Below, one piece after another: positions 23,119 to 35,857 of a stretch of DNA of 64,000 nt. Both the position numbers and the translations under genes were made by a program. The stretch comes from Actinomortierella ambigua (taxonomy: Eukaryota; Mortierellomycota; Mortierellomycetes; Mortierellales; Mortierellaceae). The notes beneath the pieces were generated by a model. That model was not told the DNA's origin and did no database searches. It saw only the letters and a program-made list of their open reading frames with translations. How positions within the stretch are numbered: position 1 is the first letter of the stretch; every line of letters begins with the position of its first letter. Location of the stretch: assembly GCA_016098155.1 (NCBI GenBank), contig JAAAJB010000023.1, forward strand, positions 56,426 to 120,425, written 5' to 3'.

Positions 23119-25198
23119 ATGCCGTATCAGGCCGGACTCGCACACACCGTTCCAGAGCTGAAGACTGGCGCCAAGCATTGCTCGCGGTGTGGAAAGGAGT
23201 TTCATCTCTTCCGCTCAAAGAAAAACTGTCGCAACTGTGGTAATGCGAACTTGGCACTGTGCATGAACCCCTTCCCCTAAAAGGATGCGCTTGGCCATGT
23301 CCAGACTTCTACGCAATGTTGTGAATACCGCTCCTCTCCCTCCCTCCTTTCCTCCCTCTCTCTCTCACCGTCTCGTTGAGCCCTCTTTCTTTCTGTTTCT
23401 TCAATGAAGGGTGTCTGGTCTGTGAAAGCTGCAGCTTGTTCAAGACGAAACTTCCGCAATTTGGTTATATTCAGTACGTGGACCTATGGACAAGAGCGCC
23501 ATATGCGGAGACTGTCTGAACAGGAGTACTCATTTATCTCTTCTATCAACACTACTTTCCAACCTCATAGGGATGTGCGAGTGTGCAAATACTGTGCCCA
23601 CTTTCTTCATGGTATGACAAGTTGTCGTCGGAGCTGGTTTTGAGTGGCGATCATCCTGCTACTTTACTGAATATATTTGTTTCTTCATCCACCCCCGTCC
23701 CCCCTTTCCTCGCGGATTGATAGTCTACCACTTGGATGCAGCAGCTCTCTCCCGGCTCAACATCAAGACGCTCAGAGGCTATCTTCAGGGTTACAACATA
23801 TCCACCAAGGGCATGCTGGAGAAGCAGGATCTGATTAACGCCATCCAGAGTTATCGGCCTATCCCAGATCGGTCAGAGATCTACTTTCGCGCCCATCTAC
23901 CTCCGGCCGCAACTCCAAACAATGCCTCCTTCTTTAGCGACCTTTTTGGAGCAGGGTCTGAATCGGGATCATCGTCCGGATCGGCGTCGTCTACGGATGG
24001 CGAAAGTGGATGGTCATGGGACCCCGACAGATTTTTCACAAAGTTGTTTGGCTTGGACAACGCTCCAGAGTCAGGTCATCCACCACCGTCATCCTCACAG
24101 GGCTCCCGAGACCAATCAACGGCGCAGTCGCAGCCTCGCGCTGCCCCTCAGTCACGACCCCAATCCCAATCCCGACCCCATCCTCAGGCTCAGACCTCTG
24201 CTCAGCAAAGTCATCCATACGTTCCACAACCGACTTCATACCCGCGGACGCCCCATGGATACTCTGCAACGCCACCACATCAAGCAGGCCAACCAGGATC
24301 TTCACGGGCATATCCACATCAAGGATATTACAAAGCTGGGCCACCGCCAGTACCCCCAATACCTCAGCCTCAACTGCATGTACCAAGCGGCTTTAGCTAC
24401 CCTCAACCGCAGCCACCCTTGCCGTCATTTCATGCACGGCCAGCTGAGACGGCAAGGCCGACGCAAGCTACGAATAGCGGTAGTCGTGACGCATTCCCAA
24501 CACCGGGCGAGACGTCCGCGCGGACTAGTCACGCCAATTCTTCTTCTTCTTCTTCTTCTACCTTCACCCCAGCTCCGCCACGTCAACCTACGAGCCAAGC
24601 AGCACCTCAGCAATCCTCAGGAGTAGGTGGCGGAAGTATCACACTGGAGGACGTTATATCGTCCAACATTAACGCCTCGTCCTTGTCCATTAAGGTCATC
24701 AAGACTTTGTTGGATTCTCACTCCGTCTCCTATGTCGGCATCGTTGAAAAGTCGGATCTGGTGGCGCGGCTGCAAACGCTGGTTAATAATACCAAAGCCG
24801 AGCAAGGCATAAGGGACCCGTCCCCTTCTCCGCTGCCCACTCCTCCTCCGCTGCCCACTCCTCCTCGAGCCCAACAGTCTTCACAAGGGGATGCTAAGCT
24901 GTCCTCCAAAAGGGAGGAGGGCACAGAGGACGATACCAAAGGAGACAGCAGCAAGAACGGCAATGATAACAGTAGCGAGACGAACGCGACCAGTGGTGCA
25001 GCGGCACAGTCAAGCCACTACAACGAGGATGAGGATATGTGTAAGATTTGCTATGACGCCAAGCTCAACTGCGTCATGCTCAATTGTGGCCACTTGGCCA
25101 CGTGTCAGCCCTGTGGAAAGCTGATCATGGATGGTACTCGCACATGCCCTATCTGCAGACAGTATGTTATCAGGTTACTCCATGTATTCCGAGCTTAG
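23119..25198 (+). CDS. FYVE-like / SAP / RING protein, probable E3 ubiquitin ligase (CARP/RNF34-like layout)
   Basis: Five exons are not needed; four suffice: 23119-23239, 23410-23473, 23581-23621 and 23724-25198; 566 aa. Exons 1-3 encode a FYVE-type zinc finger with all eight Cys (CSRC, CRNC, CLVCESC, VCKYC) but without the RHHCR PI3P-binding motif, as in rififylin/RNF34. Next comes a SAP-like helix pair (about 75-110, LSRLNIKTLRGYLQGYNIST), a long Gln/Pro/Ser linker (about 130-390), a second SAP-like motif (DVISSNINASSLSIKVIKTL), and a C-terminal C3HC4 RING (CKICYDAKLNCVMLNCGHLA then CGKL...CPICRQ). The layout predicts an endosome- or membrane-associated E3 ligase. The stop lies 53 nt from the stop of the convergent farnesyltransferase gene. 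I use the ATG at 23119; one at 23089 would add ten residues. Confidence 0.88.
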
Positions 25199-25251
25199 AT
25201 CCCCTTTTAATCTTCATTTTGATGATGGTAAAAAAAAAAATAAAAAGTCGA

Positions 25252-27231
25252 TTAAGAGCGGATAATCTCGATCTCGAGCTCTTCCAACACTTTTTTGGCA
25301 GCGTCTCCATAAAAGTACTTGAATGCCTTGTGGACCTTATCCATGCGGATGTTCAATACTGGGTGTGTTGCTTCAATCACGTTGGTCGGTGGTCCAACGA
25401 CCCTCATGCCTTCCACATGCTCCTGCCACAGTAGCTGCGACAAGGTGCCTGGAGCCAATTCTTTCAGGTCGTGACGAAACGACATTTGGTGTTGAGCCAT
25501 GGAGAGGCCGCTTAGGCAGTAACAAGTGTGGTAATAGTCAACAGATCTATTCAGTACCAGTGTAAAAGACGTTAGGACATTGGCAGCAATTGCCTGTGGA
25601 CAAACATGAAAGACAGGCCAAGATGATGGGAGGGGGGTCATACTTGGATGGTTTGTCTCGGAGGCCGCCAGATTTGCCTTGACATGCAATCAGGAGGTAT
25701 TCTTGCAGCGCATCTACATGAAAGACAGAGTATTACATTTGGTTAGACTATCCGCGTGGTGCATTGTAGTCAGCCGATTGCCACGCAATACCGATGGGTT
25801 ACCTCTGTCAAACACAAACTCGAGAGGATCGCTTGGCTGGCCAGGGTTCAGGGTCTCAAGCATCCTGCCAACGATGGGAAACACGCCTCCCATCCACCAC
25901 GAGTAACACCCATCGACAAGCTTATTGGTTCTTCCTTGGAAACCACCCTCTAGTGACATTTGTCTGCTCGCACTCCATTTCTAATGGACGCGAAAAGAAA
26001 AAGAAAAAGAAAAAGACTTTGTGAGAAACACTAGGGAGCGTTGTTTATCATCAAATTTCTTCGCCATATCGTCTTTAAAAGTTACCACAAAACGTGGGAC
26101 ATCCAGAGCATCTGTCCTTCCGAGCAGATCCAGTGCAGCGAGTCCGCAGAAGGCATAGCCACCATGAGCTTCCACACCTGGGTATCCTCCAATGCCGCCC
26201 TCATACGTCTGGCATCGGCCTATGAATTCTGCAGCTCCCTCGGCCAACTCGGATGTCAGGATGTTAGTTAGCGTGGCAGCGGCCAGGGCGCAATAGCTTC
26301 CGCGAACGTCGATTTCGCCACCGTCCATCATGATGAAAGAGCCATCGGGTTGCTTGATACGTAGCAAGAATTGTAAAAGCTTTTCACGGTCAATCAAGTC
26401 ATAGGCTTCTTGGGTGCCGATAATGGCCAATGCATTGACGGCTGCATAGGTGGGTGCAATATGTGCATTCTGTCCTGGACCTCCAGAAAAGCCGCCATTG
26501 GGATGTTGCATGTGTCGCAGAGTCGAGATAGTTCTGTGATTTGTTCGCGATAGTTCGCCGAAAAAAAAAAACAATGAGAAAGGCGGTCGGCTTATTAGTA
26601 ACTTTCGCTCGGAGGGCCATTTCATAGCTCCATGTGATTGCAAACAAGTCTGACGAAAGTAGCATACCTCTGTGCAAGCTCCGTGGGAATTTTGTATCCG
26701 AGAAGGTCCAGGGAGTGCAAGATCCAGTAGCAAAGCCATGGCTTGCTCGCATCCAGTGCCACCCATCCTCCTGGAAGACCATCAAAGCCTCCTAAAGAGT
26801 ACTTGATATGCTTCATTTTTCGCAGCTCGACGCTAAGTGATGGTAATCCAGAATGCCAGAGGCGGATGTGGTGAGCTAAAATACAGAGGCAAGGACCTAC
26901 TAAAACATTTACCCCCTCCCCTACTACTCACAAACACCCACCTTGCTAAGGGCTTCGGCATAGGACTCTCTTTCGTATAAGGAAAAAACACTCGCCGGAT
27001 GCTTTCCTCTGTGTCTTGCTAGAGGGCAACGCGAAGGCCAAAGTCAACATTGGTGTCAGTTTTAGGGTGGGTGGGTGTACTAAAGAGGCGCGTGCGGTTC
27101 CCCCGTCGTACGTATTTCGGTATAATGGATGTTGTTGCAATGTTTACCTGGACGATGGACGAGTCGGTGGGCATGCCATCGTCCTTGCTGCCGTAAGCGA
27201 GCAAGTCTTCTTCTCTGTCAATGACTCCCAT
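25252..27231 (-). CDS. RAM1: Protein farnesyltransferase beta subunit
   Basis: Seven exons: 27148-27231, 26942-27018, 26668-26832, 26086-26533, 25803-25980, 25644-25713 and 25252-25546; 438 aa. The enzyme attaches farnesyl to CaaX-box proteins such as Ras and a-factor, with an alpha subunit encoded elsewhere. The family signature is strong: LDASKPWLCYWILHSLDLLG, then GGFSGGPGQNAHIAPTYAAV, then QPDGSFIMMDGGEIDVRGSY, then EAHGGYAFCGLAAL. The zinc ligands are present: Asp and Cys of LVDGCYSWW and His of DYYHTCYCLSGL. The call is FTase rather than GGTase-I because the GGFQGRTNKLVDGCYSWW and GKSGGLRDKPSK segments match FNTB. Exon 3 starts at the inner of two acceptors (CACTTAG, 26833), because only that one keeps the frame. 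The next gene diverges with a 191-nt shared promoter. Confidence 0.95.
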
Positions 27232-27422
27232 GTTGCATGTATGTATGGGTGTTGTTGGTCAGGAGCAAAAAAAGAAGGTGGTCGTTGGGCCGACGCCGGT
27301 TGTGACATTGGGCCCAAAAGACAGTCCGACGCGCGGTTGAAGCGCGCTCGCTCTTATGTTTCTTGTTCTTTGATTCAATCCCTGTTCCCCCTAAACCTCT
27401 CACCCACCTATACTCATACCTA

Positions 27423-29391
<1,969 letters not shown>

Positions 29392-29602
29392 GCTGTACTT
29401 TTTTTTCATCGTTTTTCTTCTTGTACCCTGTCCTCTCTCTGTTTTCTTTCTTCCCTTCGGCGTTTGGCTTTTTCGTAAACTCAATAAACCAGCCAGATCA
29501 AGAAAATTTAATCGTGGTGGTTTCAGGAACGAGCCATTCTCTCCCCTTTTTGACGCGCGTCTTTCGTTCTTCCCACTCACCTTACCCCTCTTTTTCTCTT
29601 CC

Positions 29603-31127
29603 ATGGACTACAACACACTCTCACGCCTCAAACTCCAGTCCCTCTGCGTCAAGAACGGTCTGAACGCTAGCGGGAAGGTAATCGTGACATTGCAATGCGC
29701 AAACTCTCTTTATGGTTCTGCTACCTTCAATCAAGGTAGTGGCGACAGAGATCTCACAGATTTATTAATGATTAATGTATAATTAGAATGAAGACCTGAT
29801 CCAGCGCCTTCAAGCCCATTCAAGTCAATCCAGTAATGATAACACACGGACACAGGATGACACCAAGGCGACTACATCAACAGCAGTTAGTATTGGCAAC
29901 AGCAGGAGTAGAAGGGCAGGGTCGCGTGCAGGCGTCACCGTCGAGATAGTTACCCAACTCGAGGTATCTGTGAAGGAAGAGCAGCATGACGATCATGGTG
30001 TGCAGCATGGAGACAGACCACAGGGTTTGGAGGTGGCCACGCCCATCAAGCAGGAGGAAGGAGCACCTACAGCACTGGTGAGGGAACCTCTGGTATCGCC
30101 ACAGGTGAAGCAAGAGGCGACACATCCAGGCGAGGTGGAAAATCCATTCCTGGTAAAGTCCGAGGAACAAGAGCTGACCGTCAAGCGAGAGTCGATGGAA
30201 CCAGAGATCAAAGAAGAGGAGGAGATACAGAGTAGGAGGGCACTTCAAGCCTTTTGGGAGTCGCGATCCAAGGCTGGGCAGATGTCTTCTACCCATACGA
30301 TCCGAGATACTCAGCCCCCTTCCAAGGTGATTGGCAAGAGAGCAAGGAGCGACACAGTGGGTGACAGCGACGGCAGAGATGAGAGGAGCCACTCGATAGA
30401 CTCTGGGGATGCCAGCACGGTCGGCTCTCGGTCGCTGTCGCCCTCAGACCCTTTGCCTCGATCAGGAACTGTGCGCAAGCTGATCGGTAGATTCGCAACA
30501 GGTTCTTCCACCACGCCGGAGCCAGTGGGTTCGCCCTCTGCATCCAAGCGTCAGCGCATCGAACCTCACAGAGCCCCTCCTAGTAGTCCCTCAGCTACGC
30601 GGGTAGCCCGCTTTGGTTCTGCAGCTTCTTCCACATTCTCCTCCGCATCATCGACCCCAGCCACGTCAGGAGCAGGAGGTGTTACTGCCAGTCCGAAACC
30701 CAAAGTGTCACGCCGCGAGGCGGCGGCTGAAGCGGCACGGAAAGTGATCAGGGTTCCAACAGTTAAAAAAGAGAGTGCTCAAGAGTCATCAGCCAGCACT
30801 CTGGCAACCACTCCTCCTCCGCCTACGACTCCAAGGAAGGGTGCGACGACACCTAAGAGAAGAGCACCTTCGACGGAGGATCATCCTGGACTGGAAACAC
30901 CGACAAAGAGGACATACACTGGCACGGGTAGAGGTCCGACGGCAGAAACCATCAACCGGCTGGCAACACCGAAGAACAAATCTCTGTCTACCAAGAGGGC
31001 AGCAGTTTCGAGCTCGTCTACCTCAGCACCCACAAATGTACCTGGCCCTTCAACTCTTACCCGACCTCGCGCTCCTATCCTATCTACAGCCTCCAGGGCT
31101 GCTCAGCGCGCAAGACGCGGCAACTAG
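29603..31127 (+). CDS. SAP-domain protein, Lys/Ser/Pro-rich (NuSAP-like layout)
   Basis: Two exons, 29603-29677 and 29787-31127; 471 aa. The first 36 residues, split by the intron, are a SAP motif (LSRLKLQSLCVKNGLNASGK then NEDLIQRLQAH), which binds A/T-rich DNA. The rest is disordered. Residues about 85-175 contain several IKQEE/VKQEA/IKEEE sites that look like SUMO acceptor motifs (psi-K-x-E). Basic Ser/Thr/Pro-rich stretches with TPKR and TPRK follow to the end, which is strongly basic (AAQRARRGN). A small N-terminal SAP plus a long basic tail recalls nucleolar/spindle-associated proteins, but I cannot assign orthology. It lies 211 nt after the Msi1-like gene on the same strand. Confidence 0.75.
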
Positions 31128-31706
31128 TTGTAATAGTAAAACAATAGTAATAATGTTTGGCGTTGTTGGTGATCCGTGTGGTTCAAAATGGTTTGTGAAG
31201 ACAGAAGTCCCTTTGATCCAGGAGACATTGGGATTAGGCGATTTGCAAGCTCTCTCAAAGTCACCTACTGCTCTCCCCGGAGTAGGAAGAGGCGATCGAT
31301 AGCTTAGCACCCTCACAGTAAACGATAGGAATGAGGGGGAACTAGGGCCGGTAAGCCCCCGTTGGCAGTTAGTAGATCAGCGGCTCGCAGCCACTTTTCA
31401 TATATGAGGGGACCTTGTAGTCACTCGCCCGAACACGGTTTCCAGCACCACACCTTTCCTTTTCAACCTTATGCCGTAAGTGTTTGCGGACAGCCTCGCA
31501 TCTGTACTCGAATGTTCTCATCCTTTGCACACCGGCTCATTTGCACATTCTGATATCGACGTCGTCTCTTACTAGAAACTTTTGCATCTCCTGAACTTGT
31601 CGCCACTTACACTTCAACCCTCAAACCTTTTCATTTTGACACCCAGATGGATTTGCTGACAATGCAGTTGCACCTGCCAACATAACTATCAAGTATTAGC
31701 GACCCT
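31128..31706. other. Intergenic
   Basis: A 49-codon ATG frame at about 31153-31302 is present but has no domain character and probably lies in the 3' UTR of the SAP gene. The rest is the promoter and 5' UTR of the next gene. Confidence 0.4.
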
Positions 31707-34700
31707 ATGCCAGAGATAGCTATACCAACCATGTCTCCTGACCGACATCTACGAAACTCCTATCCACGTTCTTCAGAGGACGAAGAGAGAGATCAACAGG
31801 AGGAGGAGGAACAGGAACAGGATATCAGACTCCCCACACAGCCCCCAACGAGCTCATCTCCGGCAATGTTCATGCCTCTCTATGATGACAGGCAGTCGCC
31901 AGCAGATTTTCCCGCAGTAGTTTCACCCACCGCCACGTCTCCACCACCCTGGGTCTCATCCCCGCGCCGCAAGCGTGCCTCGTATGCCACAGAGTTTGGG
32001 TCCCCTCTACCCTTGGACTCGCCGAAGCAGCGAATGTTCTTCCGGGCAGGCCTTTCTGTCAATCAGCCCACCAGCCCTCCGCCTTTACCATTTTCTCGTT
32101 CCCCACACACTCTGCACTCTGGTAGCAGTGAAGAGGAACCACAGCAACCATCTCATTCCGCCCGACCATTTGTAAGACCCGTCTCTTTGGATTTTCTTTT
32201 GTTCTTGTACGACTGTTACTATCACAACCAGAAGGCTTCTCACACTACCCACACCCTTTTTTTTTTCGTCTTGATTCCCAACCAACCGAATAGTCATGCT
32301 GTGACGAAGATAATTACGCTCGATCCGGTAGCAGCCATCACGATCAGCACTGTGAAGCCACTCTGCGATGGGTAGAGCAACAGCAGCAACAGGAGCATGA
32401 GCATGAGCAGCAGCAAACACAAGATCTGCTTTCGGACGGTGACGACGCATTTGATCGACACCAGCAATCATATGGATTGTTGTTGTTATCTTCGTTTCCT
32501 ATCGGTGAACAAGGAAACACTCTTTCGCCGGAAGAAGAGGAAATGTCCAGTCGTGGCATCGACAAGGCTAGCGGTATGGTATGCTCCTGTGCCAAGAGTA
32601 CCAGTAGTGAACTCGACTCAGAAGACTTTCAAGCAGCCTCCAACACCATCAGCGAAGATCCTTATCGACCTCTACCCATCCAACATGAGGAGCTTCTATT
32701 AGAAGACGAAAACGGTTGGTGTCCCACTAGTCTCCTCGAGAACAACCCGACACGGGGTGATATACCCTACTTGGGAGACAGCCACAACAACATCGAGATA
32801 CCATCCAGCGGTGAGGCGAGCAGCGAGACACTTCACAGCAGTAGTAGCAGCAACAGCAACGATAAAAGCTCTATGTCGGAATCGACAACTCTAGCAACGA
32901 CTTTTATTAGCACCGCAGCATCCACAACCGAGAATGGATTCAAGAAAAAGGTCACCTTTGCTAAACGGCGCAGAGTGAGCACTTTCAAGAATATTATCCC
33001 GATAGGATCGGTGGGTCATTCGCTCGCTCCTCCCAGCACTAGCCCTAGTAGCAGTGATCCCAACAGCATCAGTGAAGATCTCAGTAGCTGTACTAGTTCA
33101 CAGAGCGAAGGGGCACCCAGGGCAAAACAGGCTGTCGCGAGTTTGAGGCACAAGCATCGCCTTCACCTTCGTCAGCTTCCGCAACAGCCACAACAAAAGC
33201 AACAATGGCAGCAACAGCAATATCCTTCTGAAGACGAGTTCTCAGCAGTCCCAAGGTCACTGCATAAAGTCCGGGCTCAAATCCAGCCTAGGGCCATGGC
33301 AGGCCAGCTCCTCCGACAGCACCAACAGCAGATGCATCATCATTCCCTGGCGCCAACTTGGACTGGCTCCAGATCACCATCATCATCCCCGTCGCCGTCG
33401 CCGTCGCCATCGCCTTCACCATCACCATCACCTTCGCCCTCACTCACAGCCAGGGTGATTCCACGGGATCTTTTCCGCTACGGTCACACATCTCAACAGC
33501 CACTGATTCTTGGGAACCTCAGAAGTGAGCGACAGCTCGAACCAGGCTCCACAGCTCCCCGGGCATTATCAACGTCATTTTCGTTCAGCTCCTTAAAGTC
33601 TGTGGAACTAAATGGCCGCGAGAATGACGACGAAGACCACGACGAAGACTACGGTGATGAAGACGACAATGGTGATGATCATGGTGATGAAAGCGAAGAC
33701 CACTCACGACTACCGCCGCCAGTGCCACCCAAGGATGTCTGGTATTGTGACCAAGGAGGTCATTTTCCTCTTGAACACGAAGAGTATGGGTATGCGTGCG
33801 AGGAACCGACAGAGGGAACGATAACGACAACGTCACCCCCTCTGCCACCCACAGCGACACACAAGGAAAGGTCAGAGAGCGGTGACTCACACAAGTTCTT
33901 TCTTCGTCAAAGGAGGAAGTGGCTTCCAAGATTCCGCAGGATTATGAACCTCGGCCGACGGCGCTCAACAACTGATTCGCTGTCGTTACAGACAACAGAG
34001 AGTGATCGCGATATTCAGAAATGGTGGGGAGGGCCCTATCAATCGGATCGCCATCGCGAAGAAGAAGGACAGCAACGGCATCAAGAGGAAGGAGAAGAAG
34101 AGGGCGAAGGGGTAGAAGAGGAAGAAGAGGAGCCAGCGCGACGCAACAGCGGTTGCTTCCCTTGTGGCAGAATCCGATGGCACTACCTATTTTGCACACG
34201 GTCTGGAGCGATCTACACCGTGAAACATCTGTTCACGACCTGCCTCGGCATCCTGATCATCATCGCCATCGCTATGACGGCTCGTGGGAAGCCTCGATCC
34301 CCACAATTGGTCTCGGACGAGATTCCCGACAGTCTCGATGGTGTGATCTGGGCAGCCCAGTTGGTTGCTTTGAAGGACATGGACCAGATTCGGAGGGGGT
34401 TTTCGGATACACCGGGCTTGCTTCCAGATCCCAACCAAGAGGATGGTGGTCGGGACCAGAGCCATCTCTACCACCGGCGGCATTGGGTGAGTTCAAATGA
34501 TCGTAGGGACGACAGCGACAGCGACAGCGACAACCTCGACGATACCGATGGTGTGATTGAACAGGAAGGGGTACGAAAGCTACGTGTCTGGAATAACAAA
34601 GGCGCGAATCGCCTTGTCGAGGAAAATGTCCCGTTTTGGAATCTACCTGTGAAGAGCGAGTGTGTCCAGTCAACATGTCAGCTCGATGCCAATATCAATC

Positions 34701-35700
34701 CAAACGACAACAAGTTCTTCGCCTTTATGGTAAAAACCACATAACAAGCACAGTGTTTATACAATTTCCTATCATTCGTAACCGCTTCTTACTCACACAG
34801 CACTTCCTTTCCTCTTTTTTTATTTTTTATAACAATGGCGGATAGGATCCCGAAACGTTCGAAATTCATCTCCCCAAGAACTGGCCCTCTCTCTGCATGA
34901 GCTGCATCGAGCTCTCGCGTAGCCAGTTTGTTTATCGGACCCGCGTCCGTCTCTGGGGCGACCTCTGGCCCTGTCTTGACCATCCCATCCCTTCCCAAGC
35001 TAGAGGTCAAATCACGTTCCCAACCGGTATTGGCTCGACAACCATTGCGACGGCGACAGCGTCAGCATCAGCAACCGCAACACCAAGCCCGGAAAAGGAA
35101 GCTGCTGCTGCTGCGGCTGTTGCACCTCACAATCATCTCGCTCTCAAGAGCGACATTCTTCATATCCCGGACAAGCAAAGAAGCCATCCGTTCGATGGCA
35201 ACCCAAAAAACATTCCTCATTTGCGACAGAAAGGCACCACTACAACAACAGTGCCAGCAGCAGCAGCGGCATCGGCGATACATCCACCGGCCGCTGCAGC
35301 CCTCGAGCAAGCACCTAAGCCTCGTCCAGCCCATCGTCGACGAGCCGATGCTGCTGTTGCAGCTGGACATAAACAAACTCCTAGTTCTACATGGATGGAG
35401 CCTACCACTACTCCAGCGCCTAAACGGACAAATCCTCCTCGTCAGCGCCAACAACAACAACAACAACAGCAACAGCAACGGCAACAGCAAAAGCAACAGG
35501 GGCAGCGGCGTCCGCCACGACTACCAACAAAAGGAGGTCAAAAGTTATCAGAGTCATACTTGAACGACGAAGACTTGTCCACGTTACCATTGTTGATAGT
35601 AGATCCCGCGACTTTTGAGAACTTGACACGGTATGAGTCCCCGCTGAGCCTGCTGCGGTCGAACCGGTTCACGGCTGAGTTTCGGTTTGTGGTCTGTTGA
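31707..35700 (+). CDS. Large low-complexity single-pass membrane protein, 1251 aa, unknown family
   Basis: Three exons, 31707-32171, 32294-34729 and 34846-35700, all phase 0. Residues 1-780 are polar and disordered: acidic runs, Gln/His runs, a Ser-Pro array at about 33370-33450, and acidic Asp/Glu blocks near 33620-33710. A Cys-containing stretch (CFPCGRIRWHYLFCTRSG) leads into one hydrophobic helix at about residues 800-818 (TTCLGILIIIAIAMT). After the helix there is a more ordered segment with CMSCIELSRSQFVYRTRVRL and WGDLWPCLDHP, then Ala/Gln-rich sequence and a hydrophobic end. The region around the membrane helix is the part likely to be conserved. I do not recognise the family; a plasma-membrane or wall-stress sensor-like role is only a guess. 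There is no signal peptide at the start. Confidence 0.7.
33370..33450 (+). repeat. Ser-Pro dipeptide-coding array
   Basis: Tandem hexamers of the TCNCCN type encode about a dozen Ser-Pro pairs inside the membrane-protein gene. Synonymous variation between units (TCGCCG, TCACCA, TCGCCC) shows that it is not a recent expansion. Confidence 0.7.
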
Positions 35701-35857
35701 TTGCCATCAACCCCACTCACCCCTTTACCTGAAAATCTAGTTTTGCCAAAATCTTTCTACCAACGGAAAAACAGCCACTTCCTCCCATTAAACAAATCAA
35801 TTTCGCAATTTCGCTTTGACATTGCCATTTCCATTCGTCAAAAGCCTCCACATTACC

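Noticed and set aside
31153..31302. 49-codon ATG frame after the SAP gene
   Set aside because: No homology I recognise, and it sits within the expected 3' UTR.
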